Positions 33,219 to 46,910 of a DNA stretch of 64,000 nucleotides are shown here, piece after piece (the first letter of the stretch is position 1; the number at the start of each line of letters is the position of its first letter). The notes beneath the pieces were generated by a model. That model was not told the origin of the DNA. It worked only from the letters and a program-made list of their open reading frames with translations, and did not search any database. This stretch comes from Verrucomicrobiota bacterium JB022 (GTDB lineage: Bacteria > Verrucomicrobiota > Verrucomicrobiia > Opitutales > Oceanipulchritudinaceae): positions 146,412 to 210,411 of the forward strand of contig JAUTCQ010000020.1 of assembly GCA_030673845.1 (NCBI GenBank), in the 5' to 3' direction. Position numbers and translations under genes: made by a program.

Positions 33219-34049
33219 TTACGCTTCCTGAGCTTTGGCTTCCGCGATGGCGCGGGGGTTGATCGGGCGGCGGATGTCCTCCGTCAGCATCTGCAGGACG
33301 AGCCCGCTCATGATGAAGCCGACCGTGCCCGTAATATGCGTGGCGGTGCCGTAGCCGTAGTCGCAGTTCAGCCGTAGCTCCGTGCCCGGCTCCGGGGTGG
33401 CGCAAACGCTGCCGTCCTGATGCGGGTAGACGGGCTCTTCCGGCGAAAATACACTGGGGATACGCCAGCGACGGCGCGTCTCACGAGGGAAGCCGAAATC
33501 CTTGCGCAGCTTCTTGCGCGTCATCGCCAGCAGCGGGTCGTTGATCGCCTTGGTGATGTCGGCCACCCGGATTTGAGTTGCATCGCGCTTGCCGCCCGCC
33601 CCGCCGGAGGTCACCACCCGGATGCCGCGAAAGCAGCACTCGGCGAGCAGGTGCGCCTTGGGCGTGAGCGCGTCAATGGCGTCGACGACCACGTCGAAGC
33701 CCGGCGAAAGCAGCGCATCGGCATTGCGCTCGGAGAAGTAGACCTGCTGGACGTCGACCGAGATCGTCGGCTGGATCAAGCGTGCGCGCTCGGCGAGCAC
33801 GGCGGCCTTGGCCCGCCCGATGTTGCCCTCCAGCGCGTGCAGCTGGCGGTTGACGTTGCTCACGCAAACCTCGTCGAGGTCGATCAGGGTCAGGTGCCCC
33901 ACCCCGCTGCGCGCGAGAGCCTCCACAATCCACGAGCCAACGCCCCCGAGGCCCACCACGGCTACCCTCGCCTCGCGCAACCGCTGCAGGCCCGCTTGCC
34001 CATACAAGCGGCCAATGCCCCCGAAGCGAAAGCTGTAATCGTCGTCCAT
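33219..34049 (-). CDS. tcdA: tRNA threonylcarbamoyladenosine dehydratase
   Basis: TcdA (CsdL/YgdL), an E1-like enzyme, uses ATP to cyclise t6A37 to ct6A. The 276 residues show FRFGGIGRLYGQAGLQRLREA, the nucleotide loop GLGGVGS (33-39), TLIDLDEVCVSNVNRQLHAL (Asp/Asn/Arg nucleotide contacts, 54-72) and the long KRDATQIRVADITKAINDPLLAMTRKKLRKD region typical of TcdA rather than MoeB/ThiF. A C-terminal hydrophobic stretch (ITGTVGFIMSGLVLQML) could be a membrane anchor, as seen in E. coli TcdA. It lies directly upstream of tsaD, giving producer and modifier of t6A in one transcript. Confidence 0.93.
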   Translation of the reverse strand: MDDDYSFRFGGIGRLYGQAGLQRLREARVAVVGLGGVGSWIVEALARSGVGHLTLIDLDEVCVSNVNRQLHALEGNIGRAKAAVLAERARLIQPTISVDVQQVYFSERNADALLSPGFDVVVDAIDALTPKAHLLAECCFRGIRVVTSGGAGGKRDATQIRVADITKAINDPLLAMTRKKLRKDFGFPRETRRRWRIPSVFSPEEPVYPHQDGSVCATPEPGTELRLNCDYGYGTATHITGTVGFIMSGLVLQMLTEDIRRPINPRAIAEAKAQEA

Positions 34050-34096
34050 CTCAAAACGTTCTGCGACCGCAGCGCGCTTGGCAAGCGCGGAGGCTA

Positions 34097-34714
34097 TCAG
34101 TAATCTTCGTCAAACTCTATCGCCACAGCTGCCTTATCGGCTACCTCCTCATTAAATGCTTCCATCAGCAATGAGACGTTCCAGATATCAAAGGCAGAAT
34201 AACGGACCTTATTCGCCTTTCCCTCCCTGACCAGCCAGCCACCCTTTCGAGTGGGTATCTCGTTGGTTGAATCCCCACTTCGATTAAAGTAAACTGGCTC
34301 TGCATCGGTAACCTTAACTAAAGCTATGCCATGCCTTAAGGCATATTCGACTGCACCTCTTTGGAATCTTACAGTTGAAAAAATCATCCCTTTGTGTGCA
34401 CCACAAGAACGAATTCTATCAGCAAGGATCTGTACAATTTCCCGCTTAATAGGGTTACGGTGGTGCTTACACTCAATTAGCACGATAAAGCGTGTATTAA
34501 GCGCCTCAAACCTCGCGACCACATCTATTTCATATTCTCCATCGCAGCCCTGAAGCTTCTCTCGGCGCGTGGTCTCAAAACTCTCGAGCCCCACACCAGA
34601 CTTTTGAATGAGGCACTGAACGTGTTGTTCAAACTCTTCTGGAGTATAGGCTGCGCTAGTCGTATATGGATTATCCATTCTATGGTAGGACCTTACGATT
34701 AAGCTCTTTTGCAT
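34097..34714 (-). CDS. Mrr-type restriction-endonuclease-fold protein
   Basis: A 205-residue protein with the PD-(D/E)xK core of the Mrr/restriction endonuclease type IV family: FEQHVQCLIQKSGVGLES (about 28-45), Asp64 in GEYEIDVVARF, the ECK catalytic pair Glu81/Lys83 in FIVLIECKHH, and Gln95 in KREIVQILADR. Then come GAHKGMIFSTVRFQRGAVEYALRHGIALVKV, typical of the fold's second half, and a C-terminal extension. There is no separate DNA-recognition domain. The start could be ATG 34714 or ATG 34678 (MDNPYTTS). It is 5 bp downstream of the VapB-like gene. Base composition is far more A+T-rich than neighbours (about 38% G+C over 34381-34440), indicating transfer. Confidence 0.85.
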   Translation of the reverse strand: MQKSLIVRSYHRMDNPYTTSAAYTPEEFEQHVQCLIQKSGVGLESFETTRREKLQGCDGEYEIDVVARFEALNTRFIVLIECKHHRNPIKREIVQILADRIRSCGAHKGMIFSTVRFQRGAVEYALRHGIALVKVTDAEPVYFNRSGDSTNEIPTRKGGWLVREGKANKVRYSAFDIWNVSLLMEAFNEEVADKAAVAIEFDEDY

Positions 34715-34719
34715 ATTTT

Positions 34720-34941
34720 TCAGATACCATCAATAGCCTCATCCATCTCTTCGAGCGAAAGCGAGCGGTCGATTTTGATCATTCCCTTCAACTCACGGAT
34801 TGGACGCTTTTGGGGAACCATGACGATCCGCCCTTCATCAATGAAGCAGGTTAGCCTGTCCCCTTGATGCAGGTCGAGGTGCTTGCGGATGTCCGCAGGC
34901 AAGGTCATCTGCCCTTTTGTCGTGATCGTAGTGTCGCTCAT
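34720..34941 (-). CDS. VapB/AbrB-type swapped-hairpin DNA-binding protein
   Basis: A 73-residue protein with the SpoVT-AbrB/MazE fold: TTITTKGQMTLPADIRKHLDLHQGDRLTCFIDEGRIVMVPQ (about 4-44). The C-terminal tail (SLSLEEMDEAIDGI) is the pattern seen in VapB antitoxins, where it wraps the VapC toxin. No VapC (PIN) gene follows. Instead the Mrr-type nuclease gene starts 5 bp downstream, suggesting that the VapB-like protein controls or neutralises that nuclease. ATG 34941 (MSDTTITTKGQ) is preferred over one three codons upstream. It could autoregulate the pair. Confidence 0.85.
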   Translation of the reverse strand: MSDTTITTKGQMTLPADIRKHLDLHQGDRLTCFIDEGRIVMVPQKRPIRELKGMIKIDRSLSLEEMDEAIDGI

Positions 34942-34986
34942 CGGCTTCACACAATAAATACGGGGGGCAACGATTCGTCAACTTCC

Positions 34987-37593
<2,607 letters not shown>

Positions 37594-37682
37594 AGCGGCG
37601 TATCCTGAAACCATCCGCGCGCTCCCGGCAAGGGGGAAAACCGGCGGTTTCATGAACAAGGGAGTGAGACAAGAAGAAAAGA

Positions 37683-37760
37683 CTCAACAAAAGGACACAA
37701 AGAGCGCAAAGAACCTATACAAAAGATCAAACTTTGTGCTCTTCGTGTTCTTCTGTTGAG
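37683..37760. repeat. Large imperfect palindrome (REP-like element)
   Basis: Two 29-nt arms, 37683-37711 and 37732-37760, are inverted copies with 25 of 29 positions matching, around a 20-nt loop. Each arm contains the motif ACAC-AAGAGC-CAAAG. The composition is purine/pyrimidine-skewed and unlike the coding DNA. It lies between the FAD oxidoreductase and mutS, both on the minus strand, and the transcript would fold into a long hairpin. I recall very similar 'ACACAAAGAGCACAAAG' elements dispersed in Verrucomicrobia and Planctomycetes; the copy number here cannot be checked. Confidence 0.8.
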
Positions 37761-37787
37761 AGTATTTGTCCAGTTGTCCCTCTTTCC

Positions 37788-38873
37788 TTATTTCCAGAAG
37801 CGGGCGACGGAGTGGCTGTCGGGCAGCGCCGTGCCGTCGAGCAGGTGACGGGCGAGCAGGCGGGCGAGGTAGGGCGCCGGAAGCGCGGCCTTGCCCCCGA
37901 GTCCGTTGAAGATCGCGCGCTGGGGGTCGGCAGGGTGGCGCCCGACGACCGGCACGCGGTCGGTCACGGCGGGCCGCACGCCGGAGGTGGCACCGATGAC
38001 CTTGAAGCGCGCACGCGTCCAGGAGTGGATCGAATTGAGCAAGGCAAGCACCTCGTTTTCGCGGGGCGCTTGTTCAAAGTTGTCCCAGCCGTGAGTGGCA
38101 CCGGCGGCAAAGCGGCCATTGCCCATCGGGCGCAGCCATTCGCTGCGGTTGACGATGTAGGGGGGCATTTCGCCGTCGACCAGCTCCAAGTGGAGGATCA
38201 GGCCGCGGTCGGGGGTCCAGGGCACAAAGGAAAAGTGCGGGTTGTGCTGTCCGCGCCAGCCTTCGCAGTAGACGACCGTCTCGGCGAGGTCGGTCCCGTC
38301 TTCGGGCCAGGCGTGAACCAGCATGCCCTCCCCTTCCAGCCATTGGCGGAAGCGGATGACCAGCAGCTCGAAGTCGACCCAGCCAGACTGGGCGGTGAGG
38401 AAGCTGCCGAGGCTGTCGTCGAAATACGCGCTCCAGTGGCCCGGGGCGAAGCGGTCGCCCACATAGGCCCCGGCGGTGGGGTCGGTGGCCGCCTGATCGA
38501 GCGCGGGCACCTGTTTTTCGTCGACCAGCACGCGCAGCATCGGCTGGTCGGACCAGAGCTGCTCGCCCAGCTGGGCTTCGAGGGCGGCGTAGGTCTGCCG
38601 CGCGAGGGGCAGCGTTTCCGCCACCTGCCAGGCAGCGGGGAACTTCTTGCCCGCCAGCGGGTTGACCAACCCACCCGACGAGCGCGACGCGGCCCCGGCC
38701 TGCGGCTGATCCAGCACGCGCACCCGGCAGCCGCGTTGGAGGAGTTCCCAGGCCAGGAGGCTGCCAGCCAGCCCTTGGCCCACGATCAGGAAATCTGCTT
38801 TTGGCTCCACAGCATCCACTAAGGGCGGAGCGCACTTGCGCTGTCGAGGCCATTTGCGTAAACAGGGTTCCAT
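37788..38873 (-). CDS. FAD-dependent oxidoreductase, DAO superfamily
   Basis: A 361-residue flavoprotein of the D-amino-acid-oxidase type. The dinucleotide motif is FLIVGQGLAGSLLAWELLQRG (about 28-48), followed by the second-strand DQPQAGAASRSSGGLVNPLAGKKF, which resembles the family of tRNA-modification (MnmC C-terminal) and glycine-oxidase-like enzymes. The C-terminal FAD-contact region is VRPAVTDRVPVVGRHP..IFNGLGGKAALPAPYLARLLARHL. The substrate cannot be told. The start may be ATG 38873 or GTG 38819; the former has a weak GGA ribosome site and leaves 18 bp to the divergent DoxX gene. Confidence 0.82.
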   Translation of the reverse strand: MEPCLRKWPRQRKCAPPLVDAVEPKADFLIVGQGLAGSLLAWELLQRGCRVRVLDQPQAGAASRSSGGLVNPLAGKKFPAAWQVAETLPLARQTYAALEAQLGEQLWSDQPMLRVLVDEKQVPALDQAATDPTAGAYVGDRFAPGHWSAYFDDSLGSFLTAQSGWVDFELLVIRFRQWLEGEGMLVHAWPEDGTDLAETVVYCEGWRGQHNPHFSFVPWTPDRGLILHLELVDGEMPPYIVNRSEWLRPMGNGRFAAGATHGWDNFEQAPRENEVLALLNSIHSWTRARFKVIGATSGVRPAVTDRVPVVGRHPADPQRAIFNGLGGKAALPAPYLARLLARHLLDGTALPDSHSVARFWK

Positions 38874-38891
38874 ATATTTATCCGTCTAATC

Positions 38892-39383
38892 ATGTCCTCC
38901 ACTTCCCTGCGCACATTTTTCCAGAAACCCGCCTTTGGGCTCCTTGTCATGCGTCTCACGATTGGCGCATTGATGACCTACTATGGCGCGGCCAAGTTTC
39001 TCGGCGCCTTCAACAACGGGGTCGAACAGTTTGGCCAGATCGGTAAAAACATCGTGGTGCTGGGGATCCCCGCGCCCGACGACTCGATCACCGCGATCCT
39101 CTTCGGCATCGCGGCCGCCAGCGCCGAGTTTTTTGGCGGTATCTGCCTTGTGCTCGGCTGGTTCTTCCGCCCGGCCGCATTGGCGATCTTTTTCACCATG
39201 GTGGTGGCCACCGTCATGAAAATCCAGGTTTCGGACGGCGAGCTGTCGGAATTTGCATATGCGATGGTGATGGGCTTGATTACCTTCGGCCTGCTTTGGA
39301 CAGGGCCCGGCGGAATCGCCCTGGAAGGAGAGTCCAAGGCCAAGTCTGCCGCGCCTGCAAAGAAGCCGGCCAAAAAGAAATAA
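38892..39383 (+). CDS. DoxX family membrane protein
   Basis: A 163-residue protein with four predicted spans: LLVMRLTIGALMTYYGAAKFLG, ITAILFGIAAASAEFFGGICLVLGWF, LAIFFTMVVATVMKIQ and FAYAMVMGLITFGLLW. The DoxX hallmarks (GxxxxYxGxxKF in span 1; AxxEFxGGIxLxLGxFxRPAA in span 2) are clear. DoxX proteins are linked to redox homeostasis in some bacteria, but no enzyme activity is certain. The C-terminal tail is Lys/Ala-rich (SAAPAKKPAKKK), an unusual positively charged cytoplasmic end. It is divergent from the FAD oxidoreductase with almost no spacer, so their promoters overlap. Confidence 0.9.
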   Translation: MSSTSLRTFFQKPAFGLLVMRLTIGALMTYYGAAKFLGAFNNGVEQFGQIGKNIVVLGIPAPDDSITAILFGIAAASAEFFGGICLVLGWFFRPAALAIFFTMVVATVMKIQVSDGELSEFAYAMVMGLITFGLLWTGPGGIALEGESKAKSAAPAKKPAKKK

Positions 39384-39500
39384 ACCCTTCGGGGGTAACT
39401 TCCTCACCCCCTCCAGATCCACCCAAGCGTAAATTTCGGTTGCACGTACGCCCTTGCCAACCGATGTTACGGCTTTGTCACTGACTATTGCCTTTAGCGC

Positions 39501-41414
39501 ATGAGCGACTCGATCAAGCACGAATGCGGCATTGCCATGATCCGGCTCAAGCAGCCGCTGGAATTTTACGCCCAGAAATATGGCTCGCCCCTCTACGCCT
39601 TCAACAAGCTGTTCCTCCTCATGGAGAAGCAGCACAACCGAGGTCAGGACGGGGCCGGGATCGGCTGCGTAAAGCTGCACATGCCGCTCGGCCAGAACTA
39701 CATGTTCCGGGACCGGGAGCTGGCGGACACCCCCTTGGCCAAGCTGTTCCGTCGACAGCTGGAGACCTACGACACCCTGCGCAGCCATGGGCATGTGCAC
39801 CCGGAGTTCCCTGCCACGGTCAAGCGGCATTTCGACTTCGGCGGCGAAGTCCTGATGGGGCACTTGCGCTATGGCACAAGCGGCAACCTCACCGAGAGTT
39901 CCTGCCACCCCTATTTCCGCCGGTCGAACTGGCCGACGCGTAACCTGATGGTGGCCGGCAACTTCAACATGACCAACACTCAGGAGCTCAACGACCTCCT
40001 GATCAAGCGCGGCCAGCACCCGATTTTCGATACCGATACGCAGACGGTGCTCGAAGAGATCGGCTTCCACCTCGACGAAGCGCACGACGAGATCTACCAC
40101 CGCTACCGCGATGCCGGCCTCGACGGGCGCGACATCCCGGCCCGTATCAGCCAGGAGATCGACATTATCGACATCCTGAAGAAGAGCGCCGCCGCCTGGG
40201 ACGGTGGTTACGTGATCTGCGGCCTGGTGGGCAATGGCGACGCCTTCGTCATGCGCGACCCGCGCGGCATCCGCCCGGCGCACTATTTCGAAAACGACGA
40301 GCTGATCGCGGTCGCCTCCGAGCGCGTGCCGCTGATGACGGTGTTCGACCTGGAGACCGACGATGTCAACGAGCTGCCCCCGGGCCACGCCCTTTCCATC
40401 AAGTCGACCGGTCGCATCCGCCTCGAACCCATTGCCGACCCCGTCACGCGCATCTCGTGCTCCTTCGAGCGCATCTACTTCTCGCGCGGCAACGACCCCG
40501 AGATCTACATGGAGCGCAAGCGCATGGGCGCACTGCTGAGCGAGCAGGTGCTCAAGGCAATCGACAACGATGTGGGCCGCGCCGTCTTCAGCTTTATCCC
40601 CAACACGGCGGAAATTGCCAGCTACGGCCTCGTCGAGGCCATGCGCGAGTGGCGCCTCACCAAGGTCAAGGACGACCTGATCCAGTCTCTGGCCGAAGGC
40701 AAGCTGACGCCCGAGCTGATCGAAACGCAGGTGATGGGCGAATGGCCCCGCATCGAGAAGATCGCACACAAGGATATCAAGCTACGCACCTTCATCTCCA
40801 AGGAAGAGGGCCGCAGCAAGCTCGTCAGCCACGTCTACGACATCACCTACGATGTCGTGCGGCCCGACGACAACCTGATCGTGCTGGACGACTCGATCGT
40901 GCGCGGCACGACGCTCCGCGAGTCGATCATCCAGATCCTCGCGCGCACCAACCCGAAGAAAATCATCATCGTCTCCACCGCCCCGCAGATCCGTTACCCG
41001 GACTGCTACGGCATCGACATGAGCGAGATGGGCAAGTTCATCGCCTTCCAGGCCGCCGTCTCCCTGCTGCACAAGCGCGGAGCGGGCGAACGCATCCGCG
41101 ACGTCTACGAAGCCTGCAAGGCGGAGGTGAAGAAGCCGGCGGCCCAGCAGGAAAACAAGGTGAAGGACATCTACGCCCTCTTCACTCCGGATGAGGTCTC
41201 GGCCGAAATCTCCGCCCTGCTCTACCCGCAGCAGACCAACTGGAAGGGCGAGCTGCAGATTATCTACCAGACGATCGACAATCTGCACGCCGCCTGCCCG
41301 GGCCACATGGGCGACTGGTATTTCACCGGCAATTACCCGACCCCCGGCGGCACCTCCGTCGCCAACAAGGCGTTCATCAACTACTTCGAAAAGCGCTCCG
41401 GTCGCGCCTACTAG
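39501..41414 (+). CDS. purF: Amidophosphoribosyltransferase (long form)
   Basis: PurF makes phosphoribosylamine from PRPP and glutamine, the first purine step. The class II glutamine amidotransferase begins MSDSIKHECGIAMIRL: Cys9 would become the N-terminal nucleophile after removal of an eight-residue propeptide. Further motifs are EKQHNRGQDGAGIG, MGHLRYGT..(SS)CHPY and, in the phosphoribosyltransferase part, the PRPP loop VLDDSIVRGTT (461-471). At 637 residues it is about 130 longer than E. coli PurF, with extra material in the glutaminase domain and after the PRPP site; long forms are known in Bacteroidetes-type lineages. A bidirectional terminator follows. Confidence 0.93.
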   Translation: MSDSIKHECGIAMIRLKQPLEFYAQKYGSPLYAFNKLFLLMEKQHNRGQDGAGIGCVKLHMPLGQNYMFRDRELADTPLAKLFRRQLETYDTLRSHGHVHPEFPATVKRHFDFGGEVLMGHLRYGTSGNLTESSCHPYFRRSNWPTRNLMVAGNFNMTNTQELNDLLIKRGQHPIFDTDTQTVLEEIGFHLDEAHDEIYHRYRDAGLDGRDIPARISQEIDIIDILKKSAAAWDGGYVICGLVGNGDAFVMRDPRGIRPAHYFENDELIAVASERVPLMTVFDLETDDVNELPPGHALSIKSTGRIRLEPIADPVTRISCSFERIYFSRGNDPEIYMERKRMGALLSEQVLKAIDNDVGRAVFSFIPNTAEIASYGLVEAMREWRLTKVKDDLIQSLAEGKLTPELIETQVMGEWPRIEKIAHKDIKLRTFISKEEGRSKLVSHVYDITYDVVRPDDNLIVLDDSIVRGTTLRESIIQILARTNPKKIIIVSTAPQIRYPDCYGIDMSEMGKFIAFQAAVSLLHKRGAGERIRDVYEACKAEVKKPAAQQENKVKDIYALFTPDEVSAEISALLYPQQTNWKGELQIIYQTIDNLHAACPGHMGDWYFTGNYPTPGGTSVANKAFINYFEKRSGRAY

Positions 41415-41432
41415 GAAGTGCCCACAGTTTAC

Positions 41433-41469
41433 AAAAAAGAAGCACCCGGCAATGGGTGCTTCTTTTTTT
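41433..41469. terminator. Bidirectional terminator, purF / hypothetical membrane gene
   Basis: Stem GAAGCACCC (41439-41447) / GGGTGCTTC (41454-41462), 6-nt loop, with seven T on the plus side (41463-41469) and six A on the other side (41433-41438). It serves purF (plus) and the convergent gene ending at 41495 (minus). Confidence 0.94.
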
Positions 41470-41494
41470 GGGAAAGTCTCGAAGGAAAATCGCC

Positions 41495-41944
41495 TTAGGC
41501 CTCTTCTTGCCGGCGAGTGCGGATGTAGTTGTCGATCTCGCGGACTTCTTCGGCCGTGCGCAGGTATTGCACGTCGATCAGGCGCAGCAGGAAGCCCACG
41601 GCCATGATGCCGCCGGCGCAGTAGAGGGCCCAGTCTTGGCGGTCAGGGGCCAGCAGCTGCTCGCGCAGGTAAAGGGCGGCAGGGATGCTGAGGCCGATGG
41701 AGGCGGCGGCGGAAAGGATATAAAGCAGGCGGGCGGCTTCCTGGACCAGCTCGGGCTCCACCTTGCGCGCCACAATCGCCGCGACGGCCGAGACAACGCC
41801 GAGGCCCACGGCCAGCAGCATCGAAATGACCCCTTCCTCTGTCTGATAACTGAGGTAGAGCATGATGCCGCTCACCAGAAACAGGGCGGCGGCAACGAGC
41901 GTCAGCGTCATGGCGAAGCGGAAAATGAACGAGCGGAAGACCAT
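41495..41944 (-). CDS. Hypothetical four-span membrane protein
   Basis: Not recognised. The 149 residues contain four likely membrane spans: FRFAMTLTLVAAALFLVSGIML, VISMLLAVGLGVVSAVAAIVA, AARLLYILSAAASIGLSIPAALYL and WALYCAGGIMAVGFLLRLI. The C-terminal tail is charged (EEVREIDNYIRTRRQEEA) and probably cytoplasmic. It has no obvious motif residues and no operon partner: it is convergent with purF and separated from nifJ by a terminator. Reading frame and codon use look genuine. Confidence 0.7.
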   Translation of the reverse strand: MVFRSFIFRFAMTLTLVAAALFLVSGIMLYLSYQTEEGVISMLLAVGLGVVSAVAAIVARKVEPELVQEAARLLYILSAAASIGLSIPAALYLREQLLAPDRQDWALYCAGGIMAVGFLLRLIDVQYLRTAEEVREIDNYIRTRRQEEA

Positions 41945-42076
41945 TTCAACCTTTAGGTTCTGGAGTCTTGGAGAGTTTTGTCAACGAGGGTCACGGTAAG
42001 CTGAAGGTTTAACCTGAACTTCACAACCGCGCGTCCATTCGTCGCACCAAATGGGCGGCAAGACAACCCGAAACAG

Positions 42077-42107
42077 AAAAACCCGCCGGACGCGAAGCCC
42101 GACGGGT
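42077..42107 (-). terminator. Rho-independent terminator of nifJ
   Basis: Stem ACCCGCCGG (42081-42089) / CCGACGGGT (42099-42107) with one mismatch, followed by five T on the minus strand (A-run 42077-42081). It lies 30 bp after the nifJ stop. Confidence 0.85.
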
Positions 42108-42136
42108 CGTAGATTCATCTCAGACTCAGGATAAAG

Positions 42137-45676
<3,540 letters not shown>

Positions 45677-45745
45677 CGTCTTCCTCTTTGTATAAGCATG
45701 GCTAAAACAATGATGACCCAGCGTCAACGATAACTAATCCATTGC

Positions 45746-45777
45746 GCAAAGATTTGCATCGCACGAAAACGCTTTCG
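45746..45777. promoter_or_regulatory. Paired palindromes upstream of nifJ, LacI-type operator candidate
   Basis: CGAAAACGCTTTCG (45764-45777) is a near-perfect palindrome with central CG, matching the general form of LacI/GalR-family operators. Next to it, GCAAA-GA-TTTGC (45746-45757) is a second inverted repeat. They lie 70-101 bp before the nifJ start, on the upstream side of its probable promoter. No LacI gene is in the window, so the regulator is unknown. Confidence 0.4.
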
Positions 45778-45944
45778 CGATTGGGACCGACGGGCGAGAA
45801 CCAGTCGCAAGCGTATTTTTTACTACCTGCGAAAGAGGCACTTATAAAGCCACCGCAATCGCCTCCATCAGGCGACCTTATCCCTCGAACCTACCTTAAG
45901 GTTCGTCACTCGACGGGCAGGCCGATCACCTACCCTGCTGATCT

Positions 45945-46799
45945 TCAAGCACTGACCGCTTCCGCGCCTTCGGCAGGGCTTGCCGCCGCCGACGGCGCCA
46001 GCCCCAGGGCCGAAATCGCGACGTCCATAGGCCCAAAGGCATTTCTGGCGAGCTCGATCGTCTCTGCATCGAACAGTTCGCGAAAGTCGGGATCGTCCGC
46101 ATAATGACGCCAGCGCTGGTGCACTTTCATCGCCGCCGCATCGTCTGCACAGGCCATAAAATCGAAAGAACTGCCCCCCGCCGTGTCCGGCACGCAAGCA
46201 AATCGGGCATCGTCGAACGGGACCCCAAGCTCTGCGGCCAAGGATTGCCGATAAGCGCAGCTTTTCGTCCACTCCGGGTAGCTGACCGGAATGACACGCC
46301 CCGGCAGCACCCGCCGACGCCCGAGGAACTGCCGCGCATGCTGCTTCCAGATACGCAGGGCAGTGCCGAGCGTCACGATGTAGCTAGCCACGCCGGAATC
46401 GCGCTCGAAGAGGCCAAAGCGCCGCCGGCTGGCAAAAAGGTTGAAGGGGTCGCGCAGGATCAGCAGATCAGTCCGCCGCGCCGAGCCGCCCACACCGGGT
46501 GTCTCCCGCGTTTCCGCCAGGCGCCTCAGATACACATCTTCGTAACTGTGCACCAGCCAGTCTTTGGGCTGGTGACGACCGGCGCGCTCGGCTGCGAGGT
46601 CGAAGCCCGGCAAATTGCTGGCACAGACCTCCTGATCGCCCAAAGGCCGCGCCGTCTCGAACGGGTTCTGGCCCGGCTCGGCACAGTTCAGGAAACACCG
46701 GCGGCCGGGCATTTGATGGAGCAGCCAGTCAATGATCGCGTGATTGCCACTGCGCGACATTCCGATTACGCGCACCTCGTGTCCGTTGGTCAGCATCAT
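45945..46799 (-). CDS. Sulfotransferase-like P-loop protein
   Basis: A 284-residue protein. EVRVIGMSRSGNHAIIDWLLHQM (about 8-30) matches the 5'-phosphosulfate-binding loop of PAPS-dependent sulfotransferases. LLILRDPFNLFASRRR (about 112-127) matches the 3'-phosphate-binding strand with its Arg and Ser. The rest is divergent, so the acceptor (polysaccharide, lipid or peptide) is unknown. The start is one of two adjacent ATG codons (46799 or 46796), both just after AGGGG. The C-terminus is Ala/Ser-rich. No PAPS-forming or glycosyltransferase genes are adjacent. Confidence 0.75.
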   Translation of the reverse strand: MMLTNGHEVRVIGMSRSGNHAIIDWLLHQMPGRRCFLNCAEPGQNPFETARPLGDQEVCASNLPGFDLAAERAGRHQPKDWLVHSYEDVYLRRLAETRETPGVGGSARRTDLLILRDPFNLFASRRRFGLFERDSGVASYIVTLGTALRIWKQHARQFLGRRRVLPGRVIPVSYPEWTKSCAYRQSLAAELGVPFDDARFACVPDTAGGSSFDFMACADDAAAMKVHQRWRHYADDPDFRELFDAETIELARNAFGPMDVAISALGLAPSAAASPAEGAEAVSA

Positions 46800-46866
46800 A
46801 CCCCTGAGCGGAGGGATGCACCAGAAGCTGGTCAAACAAAATCGAAACCCACATGCCGTTGTGCGG

Positions 46867-46905
46867 CAGCAGCTTGCAGCGGCAGCAGCCTGCAGCGGCA
46901 GCAGC
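46867..46905. repeat. Short tandem repeat, 16-bp unit x 2.4
   Basis: Units at 46867-46882 and 46883-46898 differ by one base (CAGCAGC then T or C, then TGCAGCGG), followed by a partial third copy, CAGCAGC. It lies between the sulfotransferase-like gene and the minus-strand membrane-protein gene ending at 46911. Slippage at such repeats could vary the spacing. Confidence 0.85.
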
Positions 46906-46910
46906 CGATA

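Noticed and set aside
34097..34986. A complete mobile element around the A+T-rich cassette
   Set aside because: No integrase, transposase, tRNA or flanking direct repeat is visible; only composition suggests transfer.
38886..40769. 627-codon minus-strand open frame opposite DoxX and purF
   Set aside because: Spans two genes and the intergenic gap with no protein-like features.
46867..46905. CRISPR-like repeat
   Set aside because: Units are adjacent without spacers and only about two copies are present; it is a simple tandem repeat.
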